DNA of 38,081 bases, taken from contig SIBH01000006.1 in the NCBI GenBank assembly GCA_009695285.1, forward strand, positions 1-38,081, given 5' to 3'. The DNA comes from Pedosphaera sp. GTDB lineage: Bacteria > Verrucomicrobiota > Verrucomicrobiia > Limisphaerales > SIBH01. Position numbers and translations under genes: made by a program. The notes beneath the pieces were generated by a model. It did not search any database and was not told the DNA's origin. It saw nothing but the letters and a program-made list of their open reading frames with translations. Positions 1 to 10,703 of the stretch are shown here, piece by piece (within the stretch, counting starts at the first letter, position 1; each line of letters opens with the position of its first letter).

Positions 1-1440
1 TTGCTGGCTGCTGTTTCCTTTGCCGTTCGGCAACACGAGAATGTTCTCCACTCGGAACCCAAGCTGCTCGGCCATTTCCGAAAGGATGATGTCCACGGGA
101 ACACAGGCTCCGGCATACCGCACATTGTCGTTGACCATGATGAGGGGGGGCATCGCGTTTCAGCACTCGCGCACACTCAGCAATAACGCAGGCCATCTCA
201 TAAAAATATCCCCGAACCATGCGGGGAATGCCGTCATTGTTCAGCAAATCCCTCTCCTTGAGGTTTTCGAGGTAGGCGAGAATTTTTTGCAGAAGTTGCT
301 GCTGATCGGCAGCGGTGATGGCGTTCTGCCAAGCCGGGTTGATGGCCAACAGGTCTTTGGCGCGGTTTTCGACAGTGCAACTCAGCATAGCCTGCCGGAG
401 GCCGACGAGTTCATCTTCCGTCACACCGAGCAGAGCCAGCTCGAGCGCATACGTCCGCGTGTAATCGTAGCGATTGCAGTATGGGGGGGAGGTTACGACG
501 CAATCGTATGCTTCAGTCTTTAGCTTTGGCAGAAGATCAAGACATGAACCTCGGTGCAGGAGAACCTCCGGCGGACGCCGAACACCGGAGAAGAGACCTT
601 CAGGTAATTCCGATGTTTTGAGATCTTCGACGATTTGTTGAAGTTTGTCCCGGATTGCCATCTCAAAATTCAGGATGGGGCCTTTGTTGAAAACCTTTTT
701 CCCCCTGTCGTCGCCCGGAGCGATGATCCCAGCGAAGGTATTGCCCGTCCTTTCGCGTGTAGCTGATTGTTTCCAAGATGCAAAGCAATGCGAACTGTAG
801 AACTGCTTGAACCCGCTTGTTCTCGCGTTCCGCAGCCGCCAAATACTTACCGAGGGAAACCACCGTGTCAGGCGGGTACGCGCCTTTTGTGATACGAAGC
901 TCATGGAGTTGGCGACACTCAGTAGAGTCTTTCCATGGAGCCGTCGCCGCCCAAACGCTGATCGCTTCGACATCGGCCCGCTCCAGTTCCCAATCAATGA
1001 TTTGTTTGGTGTCGATGATGGTCTGTCCGATGGGGAGAAGTTCTATTCCTTCTGCTTCCATGCCTTGGGTGCCAGCCGCGAACATCGCCGTGCCACTCCC
1101 GGCGAATGGGTCGAGCAGCAGTCCCTTGCCGTTGGTGTGTTTGCCGAGAAGAACTTCAACAAGACCGGCGGAGAAAGCTTCCTTGTATTTGTACCACCGG
1201 TAAATCGCCCGGCTCTTGTTTGCCTGAAAACTCACGAGCGAGCGCGTGAGGGAAGCATCGACCTTGAGCTTGTCTTTCCATCGCTGCTCTGCTTCCGCAT
1301 TCAGCGCGTCCAGTTCTTGCAACGCTGCTGATTCAGGAACGATTTCCTCGTTCGAAACCACTGCTCCGCCAAGAGCAGTGTCGGCCAGTTCAAGAATCGC
1401 ATTGTTTTGGTTCGCTTCAGCAAGACATGTACACGGTGGA
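1..1440 (-). pseudogene. site-specific DNA methyltransferase (N4/N6 type), frame-disrupted and running off the left edge
   Basis: Minus-strand translation gives LLLDPFAGSGTAMFAAG (motif I-like), ISYTRKDGQYLRWDHRSG, then in a second frame KTEAYDCVVTSPPYCNRYDYTRTYALELALLGV (SPPY catalytic motif), then in a third frame PLIMVNDNVRYAGACVPVDIILSEMAEQLGFRVENILVLPNGKGNSSQ. Frame changes near 696-708 and 144-150. 5' start not resolved. Confidence 0.8.
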
Positions 1441-1547
1441 CTTTCTTGGAGCGAGACAGAAATGAGCCAAGATTGCGAATCCGGCTGGGAACGATGCAGC
1501 GTGTAAAAAACTTCGGTTTCACCGCCCGTTTCTGGCAGTCTCCGCGC

Positions 1548-2546
1548 ATGAAACAGAAAGAACCGATTCCCGTCACCGTGCTCACCGGCTACCTCGGCGC
1601 GGGCAAGACGACGCTGCTCAACCATCTGCTCACCCAACCGCACGGCCACAAGTGCGCCATCATCATCAACGAATTCGGCGCGATCAGCATCGACCACCAA
1701 CTCGTCGTCGGGGCGGACGAGGAAATCCTGGAGTTGAACAACGGCTGCCTCTGCTGCCGCGTGCGCGGCGATCTCATCAAAAGTTTGAACGGCCTTTTCC
1801 AAAAGCAGAAGCGCTTCGACTACGTGGTCATCGAGACCACCGGCCTGGCCGACCCCAGCCCCATCGCGCACACCTTCATGGCCTCGGAGCTGGCGGGGAA
1901 ACTGCGGCTCGACGCCATCGTGACGGTGGTGGACGCGCGCCATCTGGAAAAGGAGCTGAAGGACGGCACCGAGGCCCGGGCCCAGATTGCTTTCGCCGAC
2001 GTCATCCTGCTCAACAAATCCGATCTCGCCACGCCGGAGGAACTGGCGCGGGTCGAGACGCGGCTCCGCAGCATGAACGCCCTCGCGCAAATCCACCGCA
2101 CGCAGCGCTCGCAGATTGATTTCGGAAAAATTCTCAACGTGAAGGCGCGCGAACTGGCCGCGCCGTTCATCGCGCCTGGAAAATTTTCCACGAAGCTGAC
2201 ACTCACGCCCGTCGCCACCGACGCGCCGACGCATCATCACCACGACGAAAGCGTGCGCTCATTTTATCTGGAGGAGGAGCGGCCGCTCGACTTGAAGAAG
2301 CTGGAGGCGTGGTTCGGTGAGTTGCTCAACTCGCTCGGCGAGGACATTTACCGCAGCAAGGGCGTGCTGCACATCCAGGGGCAGCCCAAGCGCGTCGTGT
2401 TTCAAGGCGTCCAAATGCTGTTTGATTCCGCGCCGGAACGGTTTTGGAAAACAGATGAAAAACGCCTGAGCCAGCTTGTCTTCATCGGGCGCGAACTGGA
2501 CGAGGCAAAAATCCGTGCGGGGTTTGAGCAATGCCTGGCGAACTGA
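1548..2546 (+). CDS. CobW/P47K (COG0523) family GTPase, putative metallochaperone
   Basis: [28 protein letters not shown] (Walker A), [15 protein letters not shown] (CxCC), NKSD, His-rich THHHHDE loop, CobW C-terminal domain. Confidence 0.93.
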   Translation: MKQKEPIPVTVLTGYLGAGKTTLLNHLLTQPHGHKCAIIINEFGAISIDHQLVVGADEEILELNNGCLCCRVRGDLIKSLNGLFQKQKRFDYVVIETTGLADPSPIAHTFMASELAGKLRLDAIVTVVDARHLEKELKDGTEARAQIAFADVILLNKSDLATPEELARVETRLRSMNALAQIHRTQRSQIDFGKILNVKARELAAPFIAPGKFSTKLTLTPVATDAPTHHHHDESVRSFYLEEERPLDLKKLEAWFGELLNSLGEDIYRSKGVLHIQGQPKRVVFQGVQMLFDSAPERFWKTDEKRLSQLVFIGRELDEAKIRAGFEQCLAN

Positions 2547-2689
2547 GCAAGTAATTTGAAACCGCAGATGAACGCAGATTTTTAGTTTAAAGCTTCGCGT
2601 TGACGCAGACCGGGGTCTTCAGAGCACCCTAACGCGTAAACGCGGAACTCCCAACGAAGATGCGCAGACGCTCCCAGCGTCACTGACCG

Positions 2690-3007
2690 ATGAAAGCCCA
2701 ACCCGAAACCGCCGGCGAATCGAAACCCTGTTACCAGCCACGCGCACAACTTTGCACCGTGCTGGCGTGGCTCTGGATTTTTCCGGCGCTGGGCGCGGTT
2801 TGGATTTTACTGACGAGCGGGAGCGAGTGGCGGCACGCGGGCGGCTGGAGGGATGGTTTGCGCGCGGTGTGGTTCGAGCAATGGATCGCGCTCGGCCTGC
2901 TCGCGCTGCATGGATTTTTCCTGGTCATGGCGCGGTGGCTGCGGCGCACGGAGCCGTTCCGAGAAGCCCCGACGGATAATAAGAACGATTTGAACGAGAC
3001 CAGTTGA
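2690..3007 (+). CDS. small hypothetical membrane protein with two hydrophobic segments
   Basis: 105-aa ORF with two predicted TM stretches (LCTVLAWLWIFPALGAVWILL; WIALGLLALHGFFLVMARWL). Confidence 0.5.
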   Translation: MKAQPETAGESKPCYQPRAQLCTVLAWLWIFPALGAVWILLTSGSEWRHAGGWRDGLRAVWFEQWIALGLLALHGFFLVMARWLRRTEPFREAPTDNKNDLNETS

Positions 3008-3043
3008 TTTCCGGTCTGAGATGCGGGTTAATCGACACAACTT

Positions 3044-3289
3044 ATGCCGCTTTACGAATACGAACTGTGCGAGGGCGATTGCGTGGCCTGTGGCGGCAAG
3101 TTCACTTTACGCCGCCCGCTCTCCGCCAAACCTCTGACCAATTGCCCGGCCTGCCGGAGGCCGGTCCGCAAAATCCTCTCGAACTTCAGCTCGCCCCACA
3201 AACTGAAGCCGCTCTCCATCACCGACGCGAAGAAGGCCGGCTTCACCGTCCTCAAGCGCGTGAACAAGGGCGAATACGAGCGGCAATGA
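3044..3289 (+). CDS. FmdB-family zinc ribbon protein
   Basis: MPLYEYELCEGDCVACGGKFTLRRPLSAKPLTNCPACRRPVRKILSNFSSP; two CxxC pairs in the MPxYEY context typical of FmdB. Confidence 0.85.
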   Translation: MPLYEYELCEGDCVACGGKFTLRRPLSAKPLTNCPACRRPVRKILSNFSSPHKLKPLSITDAKKAGFTVLKRVNKGEYERQ

Positions 3290-3341
3290 AGGCCAATTAA
3301 ATCTCGCCAAAACTGCGCGCCGGGCGCACCTTCCCACCACC

Positions 3342-5333
3342 GTGAACGAGTTGCAAACCATCCAATCGGCGCTCGACCAGGCGTCGCGCCGCCGTCGCTC
3401 AGACCGCGCGCTGCGGGGTTTCTGGCGCGGGCTGTTCGTCGGCGCGATCCTCTGGCTGCTCACCCTCGCCGCTTACAAACTGTTTCCCATCCCCGGCTGG
3501 TCGCTCGCCGCCGCCGCCGCCGCCGCGGGCCTCGCGATGCTGGCCGGACTCGTCATCGGCGGCTGGCACAAACCCACCGTCGGCGAAACCGCGCGGTGGA
3601 TCGATGCCCGCCAGCATTTGCAGGAACGTCTCGGCACGGCGCTCGAAGTCGCGCAATCGCCCGCGTCCGCCGAGTGGAAAACCCTGCTCCTCGCCGACGC
3701 CTCGCGGCACGCGCAGGGACTCGACGCGCGCCGCCTGCTCCCGTTCCATCTGCCGACGGTGGCGCGCTGGTCGGTGCTGGTGCTGGCGATCGGCGCGGGA
3801 CTCGGCTTCGCCCCGGAACGCCGGAGCGCGCAGTTCTTCCAGAAGGAAATTGACAAGGCGAACATCAAGGAGACCGGCAAGCAGCTCGCGGAACTGACCA
3901 AGCACAGCCTGGAGCAGCGCGCGCCCGCGCTCGAGCCGACCAAAGAGGCGCTCGGCACCGTCGCCGAGCTGGCCCAGCAGCTCATGCAGCAGCCGTTGAC
4001 GCGCGTCGAGGCGCTGAAAGACCTGGCCAACGCCACCGAGAAATTGAAGGAGGAGGCCAGGGACCTCGCGAAAAATCCCGCGTTGAAGCCGCTCGAAAAA
4101 GCCGCGCGCGACAGTGGCAGCCGCGGCGGGCCGAATCCCGAGGCGCTGAAAAAGCAGATCGACACGCTGCAAAAATCGCTCGGCAAAGGCGACGGCGCGG
4201 ACGTTGAGAAATTGCAGAAGATGGAAAACGCCCTCGCGAAGGCCAAGGCCGCCGCGTCGAAGCTGCCCGACAAGGACACGCCCGAAGGCAAGGCCGCGCG
4301 CGAACAGCTCGCCCAATCCCTCAGCCAGCTCGCCCAGCACGCCCGCGACGCCGGCCTGCCGATGGACAATCTCGAGGACGCCATCCAGGCGCTGCAAAAC
4401 GGGAACGTCGATCAGTTCCTGAAAGATCTCACCGCCGCCGGGGCCGATCTTGGAAAACTTCAGAACATGGCCCAGGCGATGCAGAACGCGCAGCAGCAGA
4501 TGGCGCAACTCGGCAAGGACCTGGCTGAGCAGTTGAAGAACGGCCAGACCGACGCCGCGCAGCAGACGCTGCAAAAGATGACCGAGCAGTTGAAGACCGG
4601 GCAGCTTACGCAGGAGCAGTTGAAAAAAATGCTGGCGGAAGTTTCCAAGGCGGTGGATCCGGCGGGCGATTACGGCAAGGTCGCCGAGCATTTGAAGAAC
4701 GCCGTGCAGCAGATGCAGGCCGCGAAGCAGGCCGGTTCGGACGCGCAAAAAGCGCAGGCCAATCAGCCGGCCGCGCAAGCGCTGGCCGACGCCCGCGCGG
4801 AACTCGACAAGCTCGCCCAGCAACTCGCCGACGCGCAGCAGCTTTCCGACACCATCGCCGCGCTCGAACGCGCGCAGCAGGCCATCGCCACCGGTCAGGG
4901 CTGGGGCCAGTGCAAGAATCCGGGCAATGGTTTCAACCCCAAGCCGGGCCAGCGCGGCACCGGCGCTTCCGGCGTCGGCACTTGGACCGAGGACGAGACC
5001 GGCTGGACTTATTATCCCGACAAAGTTCCGCAGGACCCGGTGGACAACTCCGGCGTGCAGCGTCCCGACATGGCCGGTAAAGGCCAGAGCGAGCGCGATG
5101 AATCGCTGAACAGCGCGCTCAAGCCGACGAAGGTGAAAGGCCAGATGGCTCCCGGCGGCCCGATGCCGAACATCACGCTCAAGGGCGTTTCGATCAAAGG
5201 GACGAGCAAGGTGGATTTCCAGGAAGCCGCCACCGCCGCGCAGACCGAGGCGCAGAGCGCGCTCAACCAGGACCAGGTGCCGCGCGCCTATCGCGGCGCG
5301 GTGCGCGACTACTTTGACGATTTGAAGAAGTGA
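3342..5333 (+). CDS. large membrane-anchored Ala/Gln/Lys-rich coiled-coil protein in MoxR/VWA cluster (DUF4175-like)
   Basis: 663-aa ORF, GTG start; N-terminal TM pair, long Q/A/K-rich helical region; directly upstream of MoxR gene. Confidence 0.7.
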   Translation: MNELQTIQSALDQASRRRRSDRALRGFWRGLFVGAILWLLTLAAYKLFPIPGWSLAAAAAAAGLAMLAGLVIGGWHKPTVGETARWIDARQHLQERLGTALEVAQSPASAEWKTLLLADASRHAQGLDARRLLPFHLPTVARWSVLVLAIGAGLGFAPERRSAQFFQKEIDKANIKETGKQLAELTKHSLEQRAPALEPTKEALGTVAELAQQLMQQPLTRVEALKDLANATEKLKEEARDLAKNPALKPLEKAARDSGSRGGPNPEALKKQIDTLQKSLGKGDGADVEKLQKMENALAKAKAAASKLPDKDTPEGKAAREQLAQSLSQLAQHARDAGLPMDNLEDAIQALQNGNVDQFLKDLTAAGADLGKLQNMAQAMQNAQQQMAQLGKDLAEQLKNGQTDAAQQTLQKMTEQLKTGQLTQEQLKKMLAEVSKAVDPAGDYGKVAEHLKNAVQQMQAAKQAGSDAQKAQANQPAAQALADARAELDKLAQQLADAQQLSDTIAALERAQQAIATGQGWGQCKNPGNGFNPKPGQRGTGASGVGTWTEDETGWTYYPDKVPQDPVDNSGVQRPDMAGKGQSERDESLNSALKPTKVKGQMAPGGPMPNITLKGVSIKGTSKVDFQEAATAAQTEAQSALNQDQVPRAYRGAVRDYFDDLKK

Positions 5334-5648
5334 TTAGGGTTATGCACCAGACTCCCCTTGCCCCAGCGGACACACTAAAGCGTGAACTCCAACGCCGCGC
5401 GCGGGCCGTTTTCGTTGAAGTTCAACCTTTAGGTTGTCCCTGTCGGCTGAAAAGGGAATCAAGTGCACAGTTCCAGACGTGATTTTCAAACCAAGGAAGA
5501 ATGAAACCTGGCCGGGAGCAGCTTTATCTACTCCGAACCCCGCAATCGCCGCCGCCCAGTGGGGCAGCCGTCCCGGCTGTGTCCCCGGCCATCTCGCCCG
5601 TAAAACTTTTCGTCCGAATTTCTCGTCCTCTCCCTCCCTGATTATTTT

Positions 5649-6650
5649 ATGACCACCGAACAACAAATCGCCTCCTTCCGCGACTCCTGGTCCGCCCTCC
5701 GCGCCGAAATCGGCAAGGTCATCGTCGGGCACGATGAAATTGTCGAGGGCACGCTCACCGCCATTCTCGCCGGCGGGCACGTCCTGCTCGAAGGCGTCCC
5801 CGGCCTCGGCAAGACGCTGCTCGTCCGCACGCTCAGCGAGGTGCTCGATTTGCCGTTCAACCGTATTCAGTTCACCCCCGACCTCATGCCGGCGGACATT
5901 CTCGGCACCAACCTCGTCGTCGAGTCGCCGGCCGGCCGCCGCGAGTTTCAGTTTCAGAAAGGCCCCATCTTCGCGCAGATCATTCTCGCCGACGAAATCA
6001 ACCGCGCCACGCCCAAGACGCAGTCGGCCATGCTCGAAGCCATGCAGGAAAAAAGCGTCACCGCCGGTGGCGAAATCCGCAAACTCGCCGAGCCATTCTT
6101 CGTGCTCGCCACGCAAAACCCGATCGACCAGGAAGGCACCTACCCGCTGCCCGAGGCCCAACTCGACCGCTTTTTCTTCAAGCTCGTCGTCGGCTACCCT
6201 TCGCGCGCTGAACTGACCGAAGTCCTCACCCGCACCACGGAGAACACGAAAGCCGAAGTCAAAAAAGTGCTGAACCACGACGCCGTGACGGAACTGCAAA
6301 AGCTCGTGCGCCAGGTGCCGGTCGCGTCGCACGTCAAGGACTACGCCGTGCGACTCGTCCTTGCGACGCATCCGAAGACCGACACCGCCGCGCCCATCGC
6401 CAACCAATACCTGCGGTTTGGCAGCAGCCCGCGCGGCGGCCAGTGCCTGATCCTCGCCGGCAAGGTTCGCGCGCTCACCCAAGGCCGCTTCAACGTGAGC
6501 TTCGATGACATTCAGGCCGTGGCCACGGCGGCGCTGCGGCACCGGCTGATTTTGAATTTTGAGGCCGAAGCCGAGGGCGTCACCACCGATCTGATCATCG
6601 CGAAGATTCTTTCGGAGGTGCCAAAGGATGCGGCGGCCGTCGCCGCCTGA
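5649..6650 (+). CDS. MoxR family AAA+ ATPase
   Basis: LLEGVPGLGKTLLVRTLSEVL, LADEINRATPKTQSAMLEAMQE, LATQNPIDQEGTYPLPEAQLDRF. Confidence 0.96.
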   Translation: MTTEQQIASFRDSWSALRAEIGKVIVGHDEIVEGTLTAILAGGHVLLEGVPGLGKTLLVRTLSEVLDLPFNRIQFTPDLMPADILGTNLVVESPAGRREFQFQKGPIFAQIILADEINRATPKTQSAMLEAMQEKSVTAGGEIRKLAEPFFVLATQNPIDQEGTYPLPEAQLDRFFFKLVVGYPSRAELTEVLTRTTENTKAEVKKVLNHDAVTELQKLVRQVPVASHVKDYAVRLVLATHPKTDTAAPIANQYLRFGSSPRGGQCLILAGKVRALTQGRFNVSFDDIQAVATAALRHRLILNFEAEAEGVTTDLIIAKILSEVPKDAAAVAA

Positions 6651-6655
6651 TTTTC

Positions 6656-7765
6656 ATGCCCGCCTTTGAAGAACATCACCTCCTCGAAATTTCCCTAGCG
6701 TTTCAAATCTACGGGGAAATTCTCCACGCCGAGCCGTGCAAGATCGGCCACATCAACGAGACCTACATCGCCACCTACAATCAGGGCGGCGTGCCGGTGC
6801 GTTACATTCACCAAAAAATCAACACGACGGTCTTCAAGGACCCGGACGGCGTGATGAACAATGTCCTCCGCGTCACCGCGCATCTGCGCGCCAAGCTGCA
6901 GGCCGCCGGTGCCGCCGATATCACGCGGCGGTCGCTCACCGTCATTCCCACGCGCGACGGGCGTCCGTTTCACCGCACGAAAACGGGCGAATGCTGGCGC
7001 ACCTTTGTCTTCATCGAGGGCCTGCGAACGTTCGAAGCGGTGGAGACGGCGAAACAGGCGTTCGAAGCGGGCCGTGCCTTTGGCGAGTTTCAGCAACTGC
7101 TCGTCGATCTGCCTGGCAAACGGCTCGTCGAAACCATTCCCCATTTCCACAACACCCGGAGACGCTTCGCCGCGCTGCAAAAAGCCGCCGCCGAGGACCG
7201 CTGTAACCGCGCCGCGTCGGCGAAAGCGGAAATCGAATTCGCCCTAACCAGGGAGAAAATCACCGGCGTCATTCTGGACGCACTCGCCAAAAAGAAAGTC
7301 CCGGAGCGCATCACCCACAACGACACGAAATTCAACAACGTGATGCTCGACGTGAAGACCGGCCGGGCCTGCTGCGTGGTGGACCTCGACACGGTGATGC
7401 CCGGCTGTGCGCTCTACGATTTCGGCGACATGGTCCGCACCACCACCAGCCCGACGTTGGAGGACGAGTTGGACCTGTCGAAGGTGAAGATGGGGATGCC
7501 GATGTTCCAGGCGCTGGCGCGCGGTTATCTCGAGGCGGCGGGATCGTTCCTCACCAAAAACGAACGCGCCCTGATCGCGTTTTCCGGCAAGCTCATCACC
7601 TTCACCATCGGGCTGCGATTCCTCACCGACTACCTCAATGGCGACACCTATTTTCGCGTGCATCGCTCCGGCCACAACCTCGACCGCTGCCGCACGCAGT
7701 TCAAACTGGTCGAAAGCATCGAACGGCAGGAAGAGGCGATGCAAAAATTTGTGAACGGACTCTAG
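6656..7765 (+). CDS. APH-fold phosphotransferase resembling N-acetylhexosamine 1-kinase (NahK)
   Basis: ERITHNDTKFNNVMLDVKTGRACCVVDLDTVMPGCALYDFGDMVRTTTSP (Brenner/HxD and DxD motifs of APH/NahK type). Confidence 0.85.
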   Translation: MPAFEEHHLLEISLAFQIYGEILHAEPCKIGHINETYIATYNQGGVPVRYIHQKINTTVFKDPDGVMNNVLRVTAHLRAKLQAAGAADITRRSLTVIPTRDGRPFHRTKTGECWRTFVFIEGLRTFEAVETAKQAFEAGRAFGEFQQLLVDLPGKRLVETIPHFHNTRRRFAALQKAAAEDRCNRAASAKAEIEFALTREKITGVILDALAKKKVPERITHNDTKFNNVMLDVKTGRACCVVDLDTVMPGCALYDFGDMVRTTTSPTLEDELDLSKVKMGMPMFQALARGYLEAAGSFLTKNERALIAFSGKLITFTIGLRFLTDYLNGDTYFRVHRSGHNLDRCRTQFKLVESIERQEEAMQKFVNGL

Positions 7766-7795
7766 CGCGCGACAAGGCTGAATCTGCCATCAACC

Positions 7796-8689
7796 ATGAA
7801 TGCGCTGCTCCCTCCCGAACTCCTCCGCCGGCTGGAACAGTTTCAACTGCTCGCCGCGCGCCGCGCGAAAAGTTCCGCCAAGGGCGAGCGCCGCAGCAAG
7901 GCGCGAGGGCAGTCCGTCGAATTCGCCGACTACCGCAACTACGTCGCTGGGGACGACCTGCGCTATCTCGACTGGAACTTGTTCGGCCGGCTCGACCGGC
8001 TGTTTCTGAAACTCTACGAGGAGGAGCGCGAGTTGCCCGTCCGCATTTTTCTCGACGCCAGCGAGTCGATGACTTTCGGCGAGCCGCGCAAGTTTGATTT
8101 TGCGCGGCAGGTGGCGGCGGCCATCGGCTACGTCGCGCTCTGCGGCTTCGACCGCGTGACCATCGTGCCGTTCCCGGAGAAAGCGGCGGATTCCACTGCG
8201 CGTGGCGCGTTGCGACAGGTGCGCGGTCGCAAATCGTCGCTCACCTATTTTCAAAACCTCTCCGCGCTCACAGCCGGCGGCACCGCGAATCTCAACGAAG
8301 CCCTGCGCCGCGGCGCGCTCGAAGCGCGGCAGGCCGGCGTGGCGATGGTGCTGAGTGATTTCCTTGACCCCGCCGGCTACGAAGCCGGCCTCACCGCGCT
8401 GGTCGGGCGCGGCTTTCAAGTGAACGCCGTGCAAATCCTCGCGCCCGAGGAACTGTCCCCCGCGACCTTTGGCGATCTGCGGTTGATCGACGCCGAGTCC
8501 GGCGCGATGCAGGAGGTAACGTTCGGAAAATTCCGCCTGCACGCCTACCAGCAGACCGTGCAAAACTTCTGCCAGCGTCTGAAAGAATTCTGCTCCAGCC
8601 GCGGTGTCAACTTTTTCAGCGTCAGTTCCGCCACTTCGCTCGAGGAACTTTTGCTCAAGCAACTGCGCGCGTCGGAGGTCTGGTCGTGA
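7796..8689 (+). CDS. DUF58 domain protein
   Basis: GQSVEFADYRNYVAGDDLRYLDWNLFGRLDRLFLKLYEEERELPVRIFLDASESM; classic DUF58 motif next to MoxR. Confidence 0.95.
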   Translation: MNALLPPELLRRLEQFQLLAARRAKSSAKGERRSKARGQSVEFADYRNYVAGDDLRYLDWNLFGRLDRLFLKLYEEERELPVRIFLDASESMTFGEPRKFDFARQVAAAIGYVALCGFDRVTIVPFPEKAADSTARGALRQVRGRKSSLTYFQNLSALTAGGTANLNEALRRGALEARQAGVAMVLSDFLDPAGYEAGLTALVGRGFQVNAVQILAPEELSPATFGDLRLIDAESGAMQEVTFGKFRLHAYQQTVQNFCQRLKEFCSSRGVNFFSVSSATSLEELLLKQLRASEVWS

Positions 8690-10530
8690 ATTTTCTTTCG
8701 CCCGAAGCCTTCGCCTTCGCCGCCGCCATCCCGGTGGTGATCGTGTTCTATCTGCTCAAGCGCAAGCGCGTCGTGAAGCTGATATCGAGCACACTGCTCT
8801 GGCAGAAATTTCTCGCCGAAACGCAGGCCAACGCGCCCTTCCAGCGGCTCCGCCACAACTGGCTGCTGATCCTCCAACTCCTCCTGCTCGCGCTTGTCGT
8901 CTTCGCGCTCGCCCGCCCGTTCCTCACCGGCAACTCCAGGAACAGCCGGCTGCGCGTGCTCATCCTCGACGGGTCGGCCTCGATGCAAAGCATCGATGAA
9001 AAACCGTCGCGCTTCGAGAAGGCCCGCACCGAAGCGCTGAAATGGGTGGACGGCATGGCCGACAACGACCAACTCGCCGTGTTCCTCGTCGGCGCACAGA
9101 CCGAGGTCAAGCAATCTGCCACCAGCGACAAACAGGCTTTGCGCCGCGTCCTCAAAGCCTGCGAACCCGCTGACTCGCCCACGCGCATCGCCGAGGCGCT
9201 GAAACTCGCGCAGACCCTGATCCGAGACCAGGAAAAAAGCGCGAATCCTGAAATCCATCTCTTCAGCGACGGCGCGCTGCCCAATCTTGGCGAGTTTGAA
9301 AACCAGACGTTGCCGCTCGTCTATCACCGCGTCGGCCAGCGCGTCTTCAATCTCGGCATCACTTCGCTCGACGTCCGCGCCAATCCCGACAACGCCGCGC
9401 AGCGCGCGATTTTCACCAGCGTCGTGAACCCCATGACCAACGAGGCGAAGGCCGAGCTCGAACTGCGCTTCGACAGCCAGGTGCTCGAAGTCCGGTCGAT
9501 CACCATCCCGCCCACGAACACCTTCAAGGACGTTTTTCTCGCGCCACAAACGCGCGACGGCGTGTTCACTATTCGCCTGACGACGCCCGACGATCTGGCC
9601 GCCGACAATCAGGCCAGCATCATCAGCCTCCTGCCCCAACCGGTCAAAGTGCTGCTGGTCACGCGCGGTAACCGGTTTCTCGAAAAGGCGCTGCGCGGCG
9701 CACCGCGGGTGCAGTTGACCACCGCCTCACTCCTCGCCGATGCCGCGCCCGGCTACGATCTCGTGGTACTCGACGATGTTACGCCGCTCGCCTGGCCGGC
9801 TGGCAACACGCTCGCCATTCACGTCAGCCAGACGAACTGGTTCTCGGAAATCTCCCGGGTCGAATCGCCGGCCATCGTCGATTGGCGCAACACCCATCCG
9901 CTGCTGCGCTTCGTCAACTTCGACAACGTGCAGGTCGCCGAAAGTCTCGCCGTGAAATCGCCCGGCTGGGGCGTATCGCTCGTGGACTCGCCGCAGACGC
10001 CTCTCATCGTGGCCGGCGAGATCGACCGGCGACGAGTCATCTGGGTCGGATTCGATCCGCTGCAAAGCACCTGGCCGTTGCGCATCTCCTTCCCCATCTT
10101 CGTCGCCAACGCCGTCGAGTGGCTCAACCCGTCCGGGGCCAACGCCAGTCAACTCACCGTCAAGGCCGGCGAACCCTTCCGCCTGCGCCTCACCCAGCCG
10201 CCCGGCCCGACGCAGATCACCCGGCCCGACGGAACCGTCCGCGAAATCGTGCTCGAAAAAAGTTCGCACGAAATAATCTTCGGCGACACCACCAAGAACG
10301 GTCTCTACCGCCTCAAGACCGGCACGAACGAAATCAATTTCTGCGTGAACCTGATGGACGCGGCGGAGAGCGACACTCGCCCGCGCGACGGTCTGCCCTT
10401 CGGCAAATACGGCAACGTGACCACCGCCACGGTCAAGCGCGCCAACCTGGAACTCTGGCGCTGGATCGCCGCCGCCGGCCTGCTCGTGCTGATGTTCGAG
10501 TGGTGGTGGTATCACAAACGGACGGCGTGA
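8686..10530 (+). CDS. BatA-type N-terminal membrane domain plus VWA domain protein
   Basis: MNFLSPEAFAFAAAIPVVIVFYLLKRKR (BatA N-term), LRVLILDGSASMQSID (MIDAS), C-terminal TM; GTG start overlaps upstream TGA. Confidence 0.93.
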   Translation: MNFLSPEAFAFAAAIPVVIVFYLLKRKRVVKLISSTLLWQKFLAETQANAPFQRLRHNWLLILQLLLLALVVFALARPFLTGNSRNSRLRVLILDGSASMQSIDEKPSRFEKARTEALKWVDGMADNDQLAVFLVGAQTEVKQSATSDKQALRRVLKACEPADSPTRIAEALKLAQTLIRDQEKSANPEIHLFSDGALPNLGEFENQTLPLVYHRVGQRVFNLGITSLDVRANPDNAAQRAIFTSVVNPMTNEAKAELELRFDSQVLEVRSITIPPTNTFKDVFLAPQTRDGVFTIRLTTPDDLAADNQASIISLLPQPVKVLLVTRGNRFLEKALRGAPRVQLTTASLLADAAPGYDLVVLDDVTPLAWPAGNTLAIHVSQTNWFSEISRVESPAIVDWRNTHPLLRFVNFDNVQVAESLAVKSPGWGVSLVDSPQTPLIVAGEIDRRRVIWVGFDPLQSTWPLRISFPIFVANAVEWLNPSGANASQLTVKAGEPFRLRLTQPPGPTQITRPDGTVREIVLEKSSHEIIFGDTTKNGLYRLKTGTNEINFCVNLMDAAESDTRPRDGLPFGKYGNVTTATVKRANLELWRWIAAAGLLVLMFEWWWYHKRTA

Positions 10531-10546
10531 CGTTTGGCCTTGTCAG

Positions 10547-10653
10547 AAGGTGGGGCGCGTCGCTCCGCGCGCGCCGTGACCCGCGAAAATCTATCATGCA
10601 TCATGCACATCTTCACTGGGCGGCGGCGCGCGCGGAGCGACGCGCCCCACCTT
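10547..10653. repeat. 30-bp perfect inverted repeat, 47-nt loop
   Basis: AAGGTGGGGCGCGTCGCTCCGCGCGCGCCG (10547-10576) is the exact reverse complement of CGGCGCGCGCGGAGCGACGCGCCCCACCTT (10624-10653). Confidence 0.95.
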
Positions 10654-10703
10654 TCTTGCCCTTTGGCATTTGGCCGACAACTCCCTGCAAATCCGTGGGA
10701 GCC

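Noticed and set aside
483-489. A third frameshift in the methylase at a G7 run
   Set aside because: Codon-by-codon reading gives TSPPYCNRY in frame across this run, so no disruption is needed here.
2547-2689. Intergenic CGCAGATGAACGCAGAT-like and CTAACGCGTAAACGCGGAACTCC sequence as a functional element
   Set aside because: Looks like degraded repeat sequence; similarity to 5370-5395 is too weak by eye to support a family.
3399-4823. Long antisense ORFs (e.g. 3399-4823, 5340-6542, 27397-28326, 28405-29490 minus)
   Set aside because: Low-complexity Arg/Leu/Glu-rich shadows of well-supported + strand genes in GC-rich DNA.
5423-5436. Palindrome CAACCTTTAGGTTG upstream of moxR as an operator
   Set aside because: Short and without repeated sites or an adjacent regulator; could be a chance or degraded repeat.
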